DNA from: Gemmatimonadota bacterium | GTDB lineage: Bacteria; Gemmatimonadota; Gemmatimonadetes; Gemmatimonadales; Gemmatimonadaceae | NCBI GenBank assembly: GCA_003142495.1 | Contig: PLMM01000362.1 | Coordinates: forward strand, 1 to 5,802 | Direction of reading: 5' to 3' | DNA length: 5,802 bases | Shown: positions 1 to 5,802 of the stretch, piece after piece | How positions within the stretch are numbered: position 1 is the first letter of the stretch | Layout of the letters: every line of letters starts with the position of its first letter | Position numbers and translations under genes: made by a program | The notes under the pieces: generated by a model | Databases searched by the model: none | The model's input: only the letters and a program-made list of their open reading frames with translations | Told to the model about the DNA's origin: nothing

Positions 1-785
1 CCGCCGAACTTCTGCACGTCCTCCGTCGTCTCGCGCACGATCGCATCGATCACGTCGTCGACCGTGACGATGCCGAGCAGATGCCCGCCCTCGTCGATCA
101 CGGGCACCGCAAGCAGGTTGTACTTCGAGAGCATCCGTGCGACATCTTCGCGATCGGTGGTCGGCGACACCGAGAGCGGAACCCGCTGCGGTCCGACCTC
201 GAGCACCTTTTGATTCCGATCCGCAATCATGAGCTGCCGCAGCGAGACCACGTGCACCATCTTCTGCTGCGCGTCGAGCACGTAGATCGTATAGACCGTT
301 TCCTTGGCGCCACCCACGCTCACGATGTACTGAAGCGTCTGCTCCACCGTCCAGTCACTCGGCACGGTGACGGCTTCCGTCGTCATGATTCCGCCCGCCT
401 GCTCCGGCGGATAGCGCAGCAGTAGCGCGAGCGACTGGCGCGTCGGCGCGTCGAGCGGCTTCGCGAGCCGATCGCGCTCAGCTTGCGAGAGCTCGCGGAA
501 GAGATCCGCCTGCTGATCCGCAGACATCGCCTCGAGCAGCGGCGCTGCAGCGGCAGCATCGATCTTCTGGAAAATCTCCGCGCGACCCTCGAGCTCCGGC
601 TCGTCGAACACCTGCACCACCAGATCGAATGGAAGCGCCTTGATCAGCTGCGCCGCCGCATCCGGATGCAGCCTGCTCAGCGCCTCGGCGACATCCACCG
701 GTCGCATCGACGACAGCATCTCCGCCAGCTCCGCGGGATCGCCGGAGAGCAGATAGAGGAGCTCGGGGGAGTGCGAATCGATCAT
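1..785 (-). CDS. mgtE: Magnesium transporter MgtE, N-terminal cytosolic part (gene continues past the left edge)
   Basis: MgtE is a dimeric inner-membrane Mg2+ channel whose cytosolic N domain and CBS pair sense intracellular Mg2+ and close the pore. The 261 complete codons seen here cover only that cytosolic part. Residues about 20-125 form the helical MgtE_N repeat domain, for example 'AEMLSSMRPVDVAEALSRLH'. The family linker 'AGGIMTTEAVTV' lies at 130-141. CBS1 spans about 133-188, and CBS2 spans about 197-252 with 'YNLLAVPVIDEGGHLLGIV' and 'TVDDVIDAI'. 'TEDVQKFGG', the hallmark leading into the plug helix, sits at the window edge. The transmembrane domain (about 190 residues in a usual ~450-residue MgtE) must lie to the left. 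The ATG at 785-783 is chosen because an AGAGG stretch lies 6 nt upstream and the MFS gene stops one base before it, which suggests translational coupling. No stop or frameshift is visible. The family call is very secure; the ion selectivity is taken from the family. Confidence 0.96.
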   Translation of the reverse strand, partial: MIDSHSPELLYLLSGDPAELAEMLSSMRPVDVAEALSRLHPDAAAQLIKALPFDLVVQVFDEPELEGRAEIFQKIDAAAAAPLLEAMSADQQADLFRELSQAERDRLAKPLDAPTRQSLALLLRYPPEQAGGIMTTEAVTVPSDWTVEQTLQYIVSVGGAKETVYTIYVLDAQQKMVHVVSLRQLMIADRNQKVLEVGPQRVPLSVSPTTDREDVARMLSKYNLLAVPVIDEGGHLLGIVTVDDVIDAIVRETTEDVQKFG

Positions 786-786
786 C

Positions 787-2040
787 TCAGGCCTCTGCGA
801 CTTGTGCGGTTGAGAGCCGGCCACCACGCCAGGCGGCCAGCATCCATATCGCCCCCGCCACCACTATCGCGACGGGAATTACCAGTACGCCCTGCTGAAT
901 CGAGCCACGGTCGGAAATCCAGCCGATGAGCGTCGGCGAGGGAACATCGCCGAGCAAGTGGATCGCGGAGATGCAGAGCGCCATCGCCGCGGCGCGCATC
1001 CCCGGGGGGACCATGTCGATCAGCTTCGAGTTGATCGGCGCGGTGCAGGTAAAGATCAGTAGCTCCGCCGCGAATAACGTAACCAGATACACATTGATGT
1101 TGGCAGTCGTGAAGGCAATCCATGCAAGGGGAGCCGCGAGCAGCGTCGTCACCGCCGAGAGCCAGAGATACGCCTCGCGATTGCGGCGGAGGAGCCGGTC
1201 GCCGATCCACCCTCCGCCAAGTGACCCCACGATTCCAGTGACCACGAGCATGATCGCGAGCTGGCTATTCGCCACCCTGCTGCTCAAGCCATGCGCGCGC
1301 TGCACGAACACGGGCATCCACGCCGCTATTCCGCCCACCGCGAAGGTGTACGCCGCGTAGCCGAGCACCGTGAGCCGGTACTGCGCGTCGCGTAGCAGGA
1401 AGCGGTAGCTGTGCAGCGCGCCGGCCGTGCGCCCGGGCGCCATCGCCGTTTTCATGGGCGCGCGCAGACGCAGCAGGAGCCAGCCGATCACGAGCCCCGG
1501 CGCGCCCGTCACGAAAAACGCCTCGCGCCATCCCCAGTGAAAGTCGACGAAGCCGCCAATCCCATAGCCGAGCGCCGCACCGACCGGCGCGGCGGCAAAG
1601 AAGATCGCGAAGGCACGGCCGCGCACTTTCTCCGAGAAGTAGTCGGCGAGGATCGCTGGGCCGATCGCCGAGTAGGCGGCCTCTCCGATGCCGACGAGCG
1701 AGCGCGCACCGATGAGCTCCGGCATCGTGTGCGCGAAGCCTCCGAGCGCCGTCGCCGCGCTCCAGAGAAAGATTCCGCCCGCCACCCATCGCATCCGATT
1801 CGCCCGGTCGCCCACGGCGCCGAAGAAGGGAGCCGCGATGAGGTACACGGCGAGAAAGGCCGTCGAGCCGAGCCCGATCTGCGTGTCCGAGGGCGCGAGC
1901 GTCGAGTGCTTGATGCTCTCCGACACCGCCGGAAAGACGAAGCGGTCGATGTAGTTGAGCAGGTTCACCGCGGTGAGGATCGCGAGCACTCCCCACGCGC
2001 CGCGCTGCTCGCCCTCGTGCGTGCCATCGACGTCGGACAT
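787..2040 (-). CDS. Spinster-like major facilitator superfamily transporter
   Basis: This is a 12-helix inner-membrane secondary transporter of the MFS. Several motifs place it in the Spinster (SPNS) branch. 'NLLNYIDR' is in helix 1 (residues 26-33). The motif-A loop 'GAVGDRANRMR' lies after helix 2 (74-84). 'ARSLVGIGEAAY' in helix 4 (112-123) carries the conserved Glu120. 'GWREAFFVTGAPGL' is at 170-183, and 'HLLGDVPSPTLIGWISD' lies late in the C-terminal half (361-377). Eukaryotic members export lysolipids or sphingosine-1-phosphate. The substrates of bacterial members are mostly unknown, so none is assigned here. The 417-residue length is normal. I start at ATG 2040 (GGGGAG 4 nt upstream) rather than at an in-frame GTG at 2061, which would add seven residues and has no clear ribosome site. 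The gene is first in a two-gene unit with mgtE, one base apart. Co-transcription is likely; a functional link is not shown. Confidence 0.92.
   Translation of the reverse strand: MSDVDGTHEGEQRGAWGVLAILTAVNLLNYIDRFVFPAVSESIKHSTLAPSDTQIGLGSTAFLAVYLIAAPFFGAVGDRANRMRWVAGGIFLWSAATALGGFAHTMPELIGARSLVGIGEAAYSAIGPAILADYFSEKVRGRAFAIFFAAAPVGAALGYGIGGFVDFHWGWREAFFVTGAPGLVIGWLLLRLRAPMKTAMAPGRTAGALHSYRFLLRDAQYRLTVLGYAAYTFAVGGIAAWMPVFVQRAHGLSSRVANSQLAIMLVVTGIVGSLGGGWIGDRLLRRNREAYLWLSAVTTLLAAPLAWIAFTTANINVYLVTLFAAELLIFTCTAPINSKLIDMVPPGMRAAAMALCISAIHLLGDVPSPTLIGWISDRGSIQQGVLVIPVAIVVAGAIWMLAAWRGGRLSTAQVAEA
792..796 (-). promoter_or_regulatory. Ribosome binding site of mgtE inside the MFS gene
   Basis: AGAGG, read on the minus strand, lies 6 nt before the mgtE ATG and within the last codons of the MFS gene. 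It supports the 785 start and reinitiation by ribosomes finishing the upstream gene. Confidence 0.6.
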
Positions 2041-2044
2041 CCCG

Positions 2045-2050
2045 CTCCCC
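2045..2050 (-). promoter_or_regulatory. Ribosome binding site deciding the MFS start
   Basis: GGGGAG on the minus strand sits 4 nt before ATG 2040. The alternative GTG at 2061 has only a weak, poorly matching upstream stretch, so this site favours the shorter protein. Confidence 0.5.
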
Positions 2051-2104
2051 GGTAAGCGCACGACAATCTGGCCTGCCGCAGCGATATCGGAAAGCGCGCG
2101 CGCG

Positions 2105-2133
2105 TTGCTGCCTGCAGACTCGCCATGTACACT
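2105..2133 (+). promoter_or_regulatory. Predicted sigma70-type promoter for the TauE/DUF1634 unit
   Basis: TTGCTG (2105-2110) and TACACT (2128-2133) are separated by exactly 17 nt, a good match to housekeeping -35 and -10 elements. Transcription would begin near 2140 and leave a leader of about 20 nt before the ATG at 2160, with GAGG at 2153-2156. The element lies in the 119-bp divergent region shared with the leftward MFS-mgtE unit. I could not find an equally good promoter for that unit. Sigma specificity in this lineage is assumed. Confidence 0.5.
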
Positions 2134-2159
2134 TAGCGCACTTCAGACGCCCGAGGCGG

Positions 2160-2996
2160 ATGCACGTTCTGACCTTTACGCTCCTGACACTCGTGGGGGC
2201 GCTGCTCGCGGGACTCGTCGGCGCGATGACTGGCCTCGGCGGCGGAGTCATCCTCGTGCCGCTTCTGACGCTGGGTTTCGGGGTCGACATCCGCTACGCG
2301 ATCGGCGCCTCGCTGGTCTGCGTGATCGCGACCTCATCGGGCGCCGCAGCGGCGTTCGTGCGAGAGGGGTACACGAACATTCGCGTCGGGATGTTCCTCG
2401 AGATCGCGACCACCGTCGGCGCGCTGCTCGGCACCGTCGTTGCGGTGTACATCTCCTCGTCGACGCTCGCGGTGATCTTCGGCGTGGTGCTGCTGTTCTC
2501 GGCGGCGCACTCGCTGCGGCAGCGCGTGGAGCACGTCGGCACCACGGAGCCCGGCACCCTCGGCGCACGTCTCCGGCTCGGGTCGACGTTTCCGCACGAG
2601 GGGACGATGGTGCACTACGGCGTCGAGCACGTGCCGACCGGCTTCGGGTTGATGTTCGTCGCCGGCATTCTCTCCGCGCTGCTCGGGATCGGATCCGGAG
2701 TAGTGAAGGTGCTCGCGATGGATCGCGCGATGCACCTGCCGTACAAAGTGTCCACCACTACCAGTAATTTCATGATCGGCGTTACCGCGGCCGCGAGCGC
2801 AGGTGTCTACCTGCACCGCGGCTACATCGACCCGGTGCTCGTGATGCCGGTGGTGCTCGGGGTGCTCGCCGGCGCGACGATCGGCGCGCACGTGCTCGCG
2901 CGCGTGCACACGAAGCCGCTGCGCATGCTGTTCACGGCGATCATGGTCGCGCTCGCGCTCGAGATGCTGTACCAGGGACTGACGAGGCAGCTGTGA
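2160..2996 (+). CDS. TauE/SafE-family (DUF81) sulfite/anion exporter
   Basis: This is an integral inner-membrane permease of the TauE/SafE family. Characterised members export sulfite, sulfoacetate or related anions. The 278 residues form the expected two-fold repeat. The first half opens with 'GAMTGLGGGVILVPLL' (21-36) and continues through hydrophobic helices to about 117. The halves are joined by a hydrophilic stretch at about 120-160. The second half opens with 'GILSALLGIGSGVVKVLAM' (169-187), then 'STTTSNFMIGVTAAAS' (198-213) and 'PVVLGVLAGATIGA' (230-243). The second repeat signature has GSG and Leu185 where the first repeat has GGG and Pro. ATG 2160 is preceded by GAGG at a rather short 3-nt spacing; no better upstream start is seen. 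Its stop overlaps the start of the DUF1634 gene. The family is clear. The substrate is not, because no sulfur-metabolism gene is in view. Confidence 0.93.
   Translation: MHVLTFTLLTLVGALLAGLVGAMTGLGGGVILVPLLTLGFGVDIRYAIGASLVCVIATSSGAAAAFVREGYTNIRVGMFLEIATTVGALLGTVVAVYISSSTLAVIFGVVLLFSAAHSLRQRVEHVGTTEPGTLGARLRLGSTFPHEGTMVHYGVEHVPTGFGLMFVAGILSALLGIGSGVVKVLAMDRAMHLPYKVSTTTSNFMIGVTAAASAGVYLHRGYIDPVLVMPVVLGVLAGATIGAHVLARVHTKPLRMLFTAIMVALALEMLYQGLTRQL
2984..2987 (+). promoter_or_regulatory. Ribosome binding site supporting the GTG start of the DUF1634 gene
   Basis: GAGG lies 5 nt before GTG 2993, within the end of the permease gene. It supports the GTG start over the in-frame ATG at 3005. Confidence 0.55.
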
Positions 2997-3385
2997 GCGA
3001 TCCCATGAACAACCAGCCGCACAAGGATTATGCACTCGAGCAGCGCCTCGGCATGCTGCTCCGCCTCGGCGTCATCATCTCTGCGGCAGTCACGCTCATC
3101 GGCGGCATCATGTATCTCGCGGCGCACGGGGCTGCTCCGGCGAGTTATCACGTGTTCATCGGCGAGCCGCCCAGGCTGCGCACGGTGGGTGGCGTGTTCG
3201 CCGGCGTCGCGCGCGGCGACAGCGCCTCGGTCATTCAGCTGGGCGTGCTCCTGTTGATCGCGACGCCGGTCGCGCGCGTCTTCATCTCGGTGCTCGGTTT
3301 CGCGCGCGAGCGCGACTGGATGTACGTGGGCTGCTCGCTGCTCGTGCTCGCCCTGCTGCTCTACGGCCTCGCCCACGGCGGGTAG
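2993..3385 (+). CDS. DUF1634 family small membrane protein
   Basis: This is a 130-residue protein of a family with no known biochemical role. Three hydrophobic segments are visible: about 22-44, about 80-102 and about 108-127. The conserved features are a short extramembrane loop with 'YHVFIGEPPRLRTVGGVF' (52-69), then 'SVIQLGVLLLIATPVARVFISV' spread over 79-100, and 'ERDWMYV' (106-112) before the last helix. DUF1634 genes commonly sit directly after TauE/SafE permease genes, and this one does. Its GTG start forms a GTGA overlap with the permease stop, so the two are almost certainly translated together. This suggests an accessory subunit or chaperone of the permease, which is an inference. 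An ATG at 3005 would remove four residues but has a poorer ribosome site. The gene ends 20 bp from the convergent receptor gene. Confidence 0.88.
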   Translation: MSDPMNNQPHKDYALEQRLGMLLRLGVIISAAVTLIGGIMYLAAHGAAPASYHVFIGEPPRLRTVGGVFAGVARGDSASVIQLGVLLLIATPVARVFISVLGFARERDWMYVGCSLLVLALLLYGLAHGG

Positions 3386-3405
3386 AACGCGCTCGCGCTG
3401 CGGGG

Positions 3406-5580
3406 CTAGTGCCCGAACGCCGCGGTGAGCTGCACGTACAGCGCGCGCCCCGGCGATGTCTCGTAGAACTTCCCCGCCGCCGCGTTGATCGCTACCGACG
3501 CGATGTAGTGTTTGTCGAAGACATTCTGCAGCCCGATCGACGGCGCGAGCCACGGACGTCCGAAGAGCGCCGTGCCGCCCGCGCGCAGATTCATGATGCC
3601 GTAGCCGGCGGCGCTCACCGAGTTCTCGTCGTCGACGTACTGCTTCGACTTTCCCTGCCCTTCGATGGTCGCGAAGAGCGTGCGGTAGTGATACGTGGCG
3701 CTGGCCTGCACCTGATGCACCGGAATTCCGGGGATCGTGTTGCCGGCGAGATCCACGCTGTCCACGGTGTACTCGCGGAAGTGGAAGTGGGAGTACGTGT
3801 ACGACGCGGCGAGCGTGAACGCGTCGACATCGGTTTGTACCGCCGCCTCGATTCCCTGCCGGCGCGTCTTGCCCGCGTTGCGGAAGTAGGTGCGGCCGTT
3901 GCCGCCCGGCACCTCGAAGGCGATCAGCTCATCGTGCACTTCGGTGTCGAAGCCCGCGAGATCGTACTGCACGTGCGCGAGCACGATTCCCTTGAGCCCG
4001 ATCTCGTACGTCGTCGAGAGCTGCGGCTGGAGATCCGGATTGAAGCCACCGGAGCCGTTCGCCTGGTTGCCGAGTTCCGTGGTGGTCGGCGTCTCGAAGG
4101 CGCGCGAGACGTTCGCGTACGCGGAGTGCAGCGGCGACAGCTTGGCGACGAAACCGACCATCGGGCTCCACGCGTGCAGCGTGCGATCGCCCGAGTCGTC
4201 GGGATTCGATGGCGACACCGGGAAGTTGTCGTCGACCTCGAACTTCACATAGTCGGCGCGAATGCCCGCGCTCAGCGTGTAGCGCTCGCCGAACTGCACC
4301 TCGTCGCGCACGTACGGCCCGACGCTCGACACTTTCTCCTGCTGATCGAGCGAGCGCGCGCCCTGCTCGTTGCCGAGATCGACGCACGCGGCAGTGGGCG
4401 AGGCGACGCCGTTGCAATTCGCCCAGTTGAAGCGATGATCGCTCACGCCCTGCACGTCGACGCCGATGCTCGCGCGATTGTCGAGCCCGAAGAGCTTGAG
4501 CGGCGCGGTGGCGCGCGCGCCGCCGCCCCACTGTCCGCGATTCACGCGCACGATCGCGAAGGTGAGCGGATTGTAGAGGTCGCGCCCGCCACCGTAGATC
4601 TGCGCGAACAGCTCGCCCGTGCCCATGAGCGCGTGGCGTGCCGAGAGCCCGGTCTGCACCATGGTGACTTCCTTGCGCGCGTGCTTCCGAACCTGCGACG
4701 GATCGGCCATCCACGGCGCGCTGTCCGCCTGCGCCGCGGTGAGCGCGCCGGGATTCTGCGCGGTGGGCTCGTCGATGCCCATCACCTGCAGCTCGAAGTC
4801 CGTGCCGCCCGATGTGTAGAGCATGCGCCCGTAGCCATTCGTCAGCCGCTGCGCGGAGTATTCACGATAGCTGTTCGTGGATGTGTGGCCGACGTTCGCG
4901 TCGTAACTGCCATCCTTGAACGAGCCGCCGATGACGCCGGTGAAGCGCGACGTCTCGTACGAGCCACCCTCCGAGCGCAGCTGCGCAGCAAAGGCGTCGG
5001 TCGGCGAATCGGCGCTTCGAATGTCGATGACGCCGCCAGACGCGTTGCCGTAGAGCGACGCGGCGGTACCGCGAATGACCTCGATGCGCCCGACGGTCTC
5101 GAGATCGAGATAGTCGAGAGGTGTCTGGCCGTCGGCGTTGGTGAGCGGCATGCCGTCGCGGAGAATGCGCACGCTGCGCACGCCGAACGACGAGCGCGAT
5201 CCGAAACCGCGAACCGCAATCCGCACGTCCTGCGACGGATTTGTGCGCGTCGCGACGACGACGCCCGGGAGACCGAAGAGCGCCTGATCCGCCGCGAGAT
5301 GCTGTTGGCCGGGACGCTGACTGTCGGGACGCACGCTCGTGATCGCGTAGGGAAGATCGAGCACGGAGCGGCCAACATCGCGACTCACCGTCACGACCGG
5401 CGCGAGGCGCTGAATGCTGCGCGCCATCGAGTCCTGCTTTGCGCGCGACAGCGCGTCGAGCGCGCGCGCGCTGTCGGTTCGTGCGGCCGTGGTGTCCTGC
5501 GCGCGAGCGGTGCACGGGAGCAGGATCGCGAGCGCAGAGAGTAGAGTCCAGGCGCGCAGTCGCGAGGCGAGTGGCGTCAT
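3406..5580 (-). CDS. TonB-dependent outer-membrane receptor, probably for an iron chelate
   Basis: This is a 724-residue ligand-gated outer-membrane transporter, complete in the window. A signal peptide covers residues 1-27: a hydrophobic core, then 'CTARA' with cleavage before Gln28. A polar, Ala-rich stretch (28-60) leads to a TonB-box-like 'PVVTVS' (61-66). The plug domain spans about 75-190, with 'GLPGVVVATR' (103-112), 'DVRIAVRGFG' (118-127), 'ILRDGMPL' (139-146), 'GRIEVIRGTAASLYGN' (164-179) and 'SGGVIDI' (181-187). The rest is the 22-strand barrel type, with 'SRAFETPTTTELG' (492-504), 'NPDLQPQLSTTYEIGLKG' (514-531), 'RNAGKTRRQGIEA' (567-579) and 'LQNVFDKHYIAS' (684-695). Cys389 and Cys399 probably form a disulfide in an outer loop. 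The protein ends '...QLTAAFGH' rather than in a terminal aromatic residue. ATG 5580 follows a weak GGACGG ribosome site. Ferric siderophore uptake is the usual role of close motif relatives; the actual ligand cannot be read here. No TonB, ExbB or ExbD gene is nearby. Confidence 0.93.
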   Translation of the reverse strand: MTPLASRLRAWTLLSALAILLPCTARAQDTTAARTDSARALDALSRAKQDSMARSIQRLAPVVTVSRDVGRSVLDLPYAITSVRPDSQRPGQQHLAADQALFGLPGVVVATRTNPSQDVRIAVRGFGSRSSFGVRSVRILRDGMPLTNADGQTPLDYLDLETVGRIEVIRGTAASLYGNASGGVIDIRSADSPTDAFAAQLRSEGGSYETSRFTGVIGGSFKDGSYDANVGHTSTNSYREYSAQRLTNGYGRMLYTSGGTDFELQVMGIDEPTAQNPGALTAAQADSAPWMADPSQVRKHARKEVTMVQTGLSARHALMGTGELFAQIYGGGRDLYNPLTFAIVRVNRGQWGGGARATAPLKLFGLDNRASIGVDVQGVSDHRFNWANCNGVASPTAACVDLGNEQGARSLDQQEKVSSVGPYVRDEVQFGERYTLSAGIRADYVKFEVDDNFPVSPSNPDDSGDRTLHAWSPMVGFVAKLSPLHSAYANVSRAFETPTTTELGNQANGSGGFNPDLQPQLSTTYEIGLKGIVLAHVQYDLAGFDTEVHDELIAFEVPGGNGRTYFRNAGKTRRQGIEAAVQTDVDAFTLAASYTYSHFHFREYTVDSVDLAGNTIPGIPVHQVQASATYHYRTLFATIEGQGKSKQYVDDENSVSAAGYGIMNLRAGGTALFGRPWLAPSIGLQNVFDKHYIASVAINAAAGKFYETSPGRALYVQLTAAFGH

Positions 5581-5714
5581 CTATGTCCGTCCGATGTGCA
5601 GGGAGTCGCAGCGTGGGTCGCGTACTCCCGAAATGTCGCGAATATGGTGAGTCGGATGCAAATGATGCTGTGTTCGCGCACGCGCGCGCCGCCGTCGTGC
5701 GTCCCGCACGTGCG
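5581..5714. other. Intergenic region upstream of the receptor gene
   Basis: This 134-bp non-coding stretch separates the receptor from the preceding gene on the same strand. It contains a relatively AT-richer island (about 5622-5672) that includes AATATG at 5641-5646. Read on the minus strand this is CATATT, a possible -10 about 60 nt before the start codon, but no convincing -35 sits at 16-18 nt. No recognisable Fur box is present. A 16-nt alternating pyrimidine/purine run lies at 5674-5689. The separation suggests that the receptor has its own promoter, without identifying it. Confidence 0.3.
5696..5710 (-). terminator. GC hairpin just after the upstream gene; possible terminator
   Basis: CGTGCG-TCC-CGCACG forms a perfect 6-bp stem with a 3-nt loop, starting 4 bp beyond the stop codon of the minus-strand gene at 5715. 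It partly overlaps a 10-bp palindrome, CGCACGTGCG (5705-5714). There is no T tract on the downstream side, so it is not a classical intrinsic terminator. It may pause transcription or protect an mRNA end. Confidence 0.35.
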
Positions 5715-5802
5715 TCAGCGCCGCGTGCGCACGACCGCCAGCGAATAGGGCGGCAGCACGATCACCTCGTCGCGCGTCGAACGATGTCTCGGCGCCTTGT
5801 CG
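5715..5802 (-). CDS. C-terminal end of a probable carbohydrate-active enzyme (gene enters from the right edge)
   Basis: An open frame runs in from the right edge and ends at TGA (5717-5715), giving 28 residues. The tail is 'DEVIVLPPYSLAVVRTRR'. A final strand of the type 'V-x-LPPYS-x-AV-x-R' is typical of the C-terminal beta-sandwich of glycoside hydrolases such as GH13 amylase/debranching enzymes or GH51-like arabinofuranosidases. That pattern is the only basis for the call; no catalytic domain is in view and the exact family is open. The coding orientation matches the receptor gene downstream, but the 134-bp gap and the hairpin argue against a tight operon. Confidence 0.45.
   Translation of the reverse strand, partial: DKAPRHRSTRDEVIVLPPYSLAVVRTRR

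Noticed and set aside
81..929. Plus-strand frames of 114 and 148 codons across the mgtE region
   Set aside because: They are His/Arg-rich antisense shadows of mgtE, whose protein matches the family along its whole visible length.
1411..2055. A 214-codon plus-strand frame opposite the MFS gene
   Set aside because: It is Arg/Glu-rich with no domain or ribosome site, and lies wholly antisense to a strongly recognised transporter.
2041..2104. Promoter for the MFS-mgtE unit (TTTCCG, 17 nt, CAGATT on the minus strand)
   Set aside because: The -10 matches only three of six consensus positions, too weak to annotate in this composition.
3403..3414. GGGC-TAGT-GCCC hairpin as a bidirectional terminator
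   Set aside because: The stem has only 4 bp, there is no T tract on either side, and it includes the receptor stop codon.
2822..3553. A 243-codon minus-strand frame across the DUF1634 gene and the end of the receptor
   Set aside because: It is highly charged with no recognisable motif, and conflicts with two well-supported genes. It is a compositional shadow.
3409..5544. A 711-codon open frame on the plus strand, antisense to the receptor gene
   Set aside because: Its product is a low-complexity, Arg/Ala/Glu/Val-rich chain with no recognisable domain. It mirrors the codon pattern of the clearly real receptor, as is common opposite GC-rich genes.
5641..5670. Possible Fur box upstream of the receptor (ATGCAAATGATGC region)
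   Set aside because: It lacks the three hexamer repeats and the symmetry of a Fur site. Similarity is limited to a short AT-containing stretch.

Overview
The window is uniformly GC-rich bacterial DNA with tightly packed genes. It carries ordinary chromosomal genes and shows no mobile element, RNA gene or CRISPR array. The outer-membrane TonB receptor indicates a diderm organism. Its signal peptide is followed by a mature N-terminus of the 'AQDTTAARTDSAR' style, which I associate with Gemmatimonadota. That lineage call is an inference from protein style, not from a marker gene.

Layout. (1) Positions 1-2040, minus strand: a two-gene unit transcribed leftwards. The upstream gene encodes a Spinster-like major facilitator transporter (787-2040). 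The downstream gene is mgtE, a Mg2+ channel/transporter (1-785) whose membrane domain runs off the left edge. Only one base separates the two. (2) Positions 2041-2159: a 119-bp divergent intergenic region with a good sigma70-like promoter facing right. (3) Positions 2160-3385, plus strand: a TauE/SafE-family anion exporter, followed with a 4-base overlap by a small DUF1634 membrane protein. (4) Positions 3406-5580, minus strand: a complete 724-residue TonB-dependent outer-membrane receptor, convergent with the DUF1634 gene across a 20-bp gap. (5) Positions 5581-5714: intergenic, containing the receptor's leader and a GC hairpin. (6) Positions 5715-5802, minus strand: the last 28 codons of a gene that probably encodes a carbohydrate-active enzyme.

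Functionally the window is a cluster of transport genes: Mg2+ uptake, an MFS exporter, sulfite-like anion export and outer-membrane import of an iron-type chelate. Apart from the two coupled pairs, nothing shows that the units share a pathway. The least understood element is the TauE/DUF1634 pair, whose small partner has no known function. I did not find a clearly new system.
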